From assembly GCF_009193265.1 (NCBI RefSeq), contig NZ_VZZZ01000002.1:369824-433823 (forward strand): DNA of 64,000 nucleotides. The letters are read 5' to 3'. Position 1 is the first letter of the stretch. Each line of letters opens with the position of its first letter. The stretch is from Marinobacter changyiensis. Its GTDB lineage: Bacteria; Pseudomonadota; Gammaproteobacteria; Pseudomonadales; Oleiphilaceae. Shown in pieces: positions 61,384 through 64,000 of this stretch. The position numbers and the translations under genes were made by a program. The notes below the pieces were generated by a model. That model was not told the origin of the DNA. It saw nothing but the letters and a program-made list of their open reading frames with translations, and did no database searches.

Positions 61384-64000
61384 ATGAGTTCTGACCGCAT
61401 CCGTGCAGTTTTTGGGACCAGTATAGTGGCATTGATAAGCCTGATGCCTGTCAAGGCGTTCTCAGAAACCACATCTACTCCTCTTATCTGTATCAATTCC
61501 GGAGGCCCTGCTTACACAGCGCAAGATGGGCGCGAATATGTTGCTGACTCTCTTTTCTCCGGGGGACGCACGTTTGGGACGTCGCTTTCCATTGCCGATA
61601 CCACGGATGATGCGTTGTTTCAGACAGAACGAAACAGGACCTTCGAATACAATATCCCGGTCCCGTCTCAGGGCAACTACCAGATAGAGCTTTCCTTCGC
61701 AGAGATTTACTTTCAGTCAACTGTAACGCGGGGCGGGCCTGGCACCCGGGTTTTCGATGTCTTTGTCGAAGGTAAACTGGCGGATGATAACCTTGATCTG
61801 TTAGCGACAGTTGGCCCTGCTACCGCCCTGAACCGTACCTATCATGCGGTGGTGAACGACGGCACACTGCGAATTTCGTTTGTCGGTGTCAGTGATAATC
61901 CCAAACTCTCAGCGCTATGTGTGTATGAAAGCGAAGGAGATATGGATGGCGATGGGGTCTTGGACAGCATGGATGCGTTTCCGTCCGATGCCAGTGAGTG
62001 GCAGGACAGCGACGGCGATGGCGTTGGAGATAACAGCGATGCGTTTCCTGACGATCCCGCAGAGTCGTCAGATATGGATGGCGACGGTGTTGGTGACAAT
62101 GCTGATGTAGATCGAGATGGGGATGGATTCCTGAATGAGAATGACGCCTTTCCGAATGACGCTACGGAATGGTTGGACAGTGACGGTGATGGTGTTGGAG
62201 ACAACAGTGATGCATCGCCTTATGGACCGCCACCGGGCCTTGTAATGTGTTTGAATTCCGGTGGCGGTGCCTACACCTCAGCGGAAGGTGTTGATTTCCA
62301 GGCTGACGCCTATTTCAGTGGTGGAAACATTGGCAATCAGAATCACGCCATAGCGGGCACCGAGGACGATCCTATCTACCGTAGCGAACGTTACGGCGCT
62401 TTCAGTTATAACATGCCTGTTCCAGATGTTGGCACTTACCGGGTCGATCTGCATTTTGCAGAAATATACTACCAGGCAACCACAAATTCGGGTGGTCCAG
62501 GCACGCGTGTTTTCCGGGTACAGGCTGAGAACAGCCTGTTGCTTGACAACTTCGACATACTGGCGCTTGTGCCAAGCAAAACTGCTTTGATTGAGACTCA
62601 GACGATACCGGTAGCCGACGGGCAGCTGAATCTCGGCTTCAGTAGTATTGCTGAAAACCCAAAAATATCAGGTGTTTGCGTATACAAAGCGGACGGGGAT
62701 ATGGACGGTGATGGGGTGCCAGACAGTCTGGATGCTTTCCCCAATGATCCTTCTGAATCGGCGGACACTGACGGTGACGGTGTTGGTGACAACGCTGACG
62801 TTTTTCCCGCTGATCCCAACGAGGTTTCAGATCTGGATGGAGACGGTATTGGTGACAACAGCGATCCGGACAGGGATGGAGACGGCTATGAAAACAGTAA
62901 CGATGCGTTTCCAAATGATTCGACAGAGTGGCTAGATACGGATGGTGACGGTGTAGGAAACAATGCCGACAGCGATTCCGATAACGATGGTTATTCAGAT
63001 TTGGAGGATGCGTTCCCGAATGATCCAGCGGAGTGGAGCGACCTTGACGCCGACGGGGTTGGTGATAACGCCGATGTTGACCGAGACGGTGATGGTGTAC
63101 TGAACGGAAATGATGCTTTTCCGGATGATGCAACGGAGTGGGCAGACAGCGATGGTGATGGCGTTGGAGATAATTCCGATGTTAGCCCGTACGGTCCGGA
63201 TCCAGGACTTGTTATGTGTCTGGATGCTGGTGGTCAAGGCTATGCCTCGGTAGAGGGTTTTACCTACCAACCCGACAGCTATTACAGCGGTGGCACTGCA
63301 GGGTTCAGGGGACATGATATCGCTGGTACTTCTGACGATATTGTTTACCAAACCGAGCGTTATGGGCAATTCAGTTATGCAATACCTGTTCCCGAGGTGG
63401 GTAGTTATCGGGTTGATCTGCACTACGCTGAAATCTATTACCAAGCAACAATCGCGGACGGTGGCGCTGGATCCAGGGTGTTTGATGTCACCGGTGAAGG
63501 AAATATTATCTTCGATAACTTCGATATCCTGGGGAATGTTCCAGGCAAAACTGCGCTCATAGCCAGCAAAGTCGTCCACGTCCAGGATGGATTACTCAAT
63601 CTAAGCTTTTTGCCTGTAGTAGAGAACCCAAAGGTTTCAGCCATCTGTCTTTATAGCAGCGAAGGAGATTTGGATGGCGATGGCGTTCTGGATAGCGCGG
63701 ACGCCTTCCCTTCAGACCCGGCAGAATCGGTGGACAGCGATGGTGACGGGATTGGGGACAACGCAGATGCATTTCCAAATGATGCGTCTGAGAGTAGCGA
63801 TCTGGATAACGACGGGATTGGTGATAACAGCGATCCGGACAGAGACGGAGATGGGTATGAGAACAGTAGCGATGCGTTTCCGGACGATCCAGCAGAGTGG
63901 GTAGACAGTGATGGTGATGGCATAGGCGATAATTCGGATGTGAATCCGAACGGTCCGGATCCGGCGTTAGTAATGTGCCTAAACTCCGGGGGGCAGGCTT
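61384..64000 (+). CDS. Secreted malectin/thrombospondin type 3 repeat protein (3' end off window)
   Basis: The frame stays open for 872 codons to the window end. It has a signal peptide (VFGTSIVALISLMPVKAFSE) and then alternates malectin-like domains starting near residues 34, 286, 609 and 862 (each opens with a CLNSGG-like strand, with a central VDLHFAEIYYQAT block) with thrombospondin type 3 calcium-binding repeats (DxDGDGVGDNSDAFPNDP pattern). Malectin domains bind carbohydrate; TSP3 repeats bind calcium. A role in cell-surface adhesion or polysaccharide binding fits the location beside the exopolysaccharide operon. GGGAGG precedes the ATG. Confidence 0.88.
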   Translation, partial: MSSDRIRAVFGTSIVALISLMPVKAFSETTSTPLICINSGGPAYTAQDGREYVADSLFSGGRTFGTSLSIADTTDDALFQTERNRTFEYNIPVPSQGNYQIELSFAEIYFQSTVTRGGPGTRVFDVFVEGKLADDNLDLLATVGPATALNRTYHAVVNDGTLRISFVGVSDNPKLSALCVYESEGDMDGDGVLDSMDAFPSDASEWQDSDGDGVGDNSDAFPDDPAESSDMDGDGVGDNADVDRDGDGFLNENDAFPNDATEWLDSDGDGVGDNSDASPYGPPPGLVMCLNSGGGAYTSAEGVDFQADAYFSGGNIGNQNHAIAGTEDDPIYRSERYGAFSYNMPVPDVGTYRVDLHFAEIYYQATTNSGGPGTRVFRVQAENSLLLDNFDILALVPSKTALIETQTIPVADGQLNLGFSSIAENPKISGVCVYKADGDMDGDGVPDSLDAFPNDPSESADTDGDGVGDNADVFPADPNEVSDLDGDGIGDNSDPDRDGDGYENSNDAFPNDSTEWLDTDGDGVGNNADSDSDNDGYSDLEDAFPNDPAEWSDLDADGVGDNADVDRDGDGVLNGNDAFPDDATEWADSDGDGVGDNSDVSPYGPDPGLVMCLDAGGQGYASVEGFTYQPDSYYSGGTAGFRGHDIAGTSDDIVYQTERYGQFSYAIPVPEVGSYRVDLHYAEIYYQATIADGGAGSRVFDVTGEGNIIFDNFDILGNVPGKTALIASKVVHVQDGLLNLSFLPVVENPKVSAICLYSSEGDLDGDGVLDSADAFPSDPAESVDSDGDGIGDNADAFPNDASESSDLDNDGIGDNSDPDRDGDGYENSSDAFPDDPAEWVDSDGDGIGDNSDVNPNGPDPALVMCLNSGGQA

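Noticed and set aside
61920..63950. Tandem DNA repeat or CRISPR-like array
   Set aside because: The repeated GATGGTGATGGTGTT-like units are in frame and encode thrombospondin type 3 calcium repeats within the secreted protein.

Overview
The window looks like chromosome from a marine gammaproteobacterium, most probably Marinobacter or a close relative. The grounds are the high-GC coding style, a djlA-type co-chaperone, the mutS/7Fe-ferredoxin pair also seen in pseudomonads, several fatty-acid and branched-chain catabolic genes, a guanidine-assimilation operon, and an exopolysaccharide cluster of the kind linked to exosortase (XrtA/PEP-CTERM) systems. This is inference from gene content; no rRNA, tRNA or phage genes were seen.

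Layout. (1) 1-9.5 kb: branched-chain/acyl-CoA catabolism. A MerR regulator resembling LiuR (cut by the window edge) lies downstream of a bkdA1-bkdA2-bkdB operon whose last gene is a Hanks-type protein kinase. A divergent AidB-like acyl-CoA dehydrogenase and an acyl-CoA synthetase follow. The MerR gene and the bkd/aidB divergent region carry nearly the same 17-bp operator-like site. (2) 9.5-11.4 kb: AzlCD branched-chain amino-acid exporter and DjlA. (3) 11.5-20.0 kb: a complete guanidine uptake and carboxylation operon (ABC transporter, two carboxyguanidine deiminase subunits, guanidine carboxylase) headed by a guanidine-I (ykkC) riboswitch. Three long hairpin repeats sit in its internal gaps. 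(4) 20-29 kb: an HD-GYP phosphodiesterase with an unusual insertion, DUF302, the tRNA acp3U enzyme TapT, a beta-oxidation trio (SDR, acyl-CoA dehydrogenase, thiolase) and an AraC regulator.

(5) 29-41 kb: mixed housekeeping genes, including a kinase/PP2C/FHA signalling operon, a BaiN-type flavoprotein, PhzF, a MocR regulator, an SGNH esterase and a PF10118-type protein paired with an unknown gene. (6) 41.3-44.5 kb: fdxA and mutS. (7) 45.2-58.1 kb: a tightly overlapped exopolysaccharide operon with chain-length determinant, degenerate BY-kinase-like partner, GNAT/FemAB-like protein, three glycosyltransferases, acyltransferase, a lyase-like protein, a deacetylase and an asparagine-synthase-like amidotransferase. 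(8) 58.2-61.4 kb: an AT-richer segment with a minus-strand glycosyltransferase, decayed IS relics and a methyltransferase. (9) 61.4-64.0 kb: the start of a large secreted protein alternating malectin-like domains with thrombospondin-type-3 calcium repeats, cut by the window end.

REP-like 24-25 bp palindromic repeats (six copies) lie only in convergent intergenic gaps. The most notable items are the kinase inside the bkd operon together with conserved phosphorylatable serines in E1-alpha, the riboswitch that re-assigns the urea carboxylase genes to guanidine, and the covarying hairpin family inside that operon.
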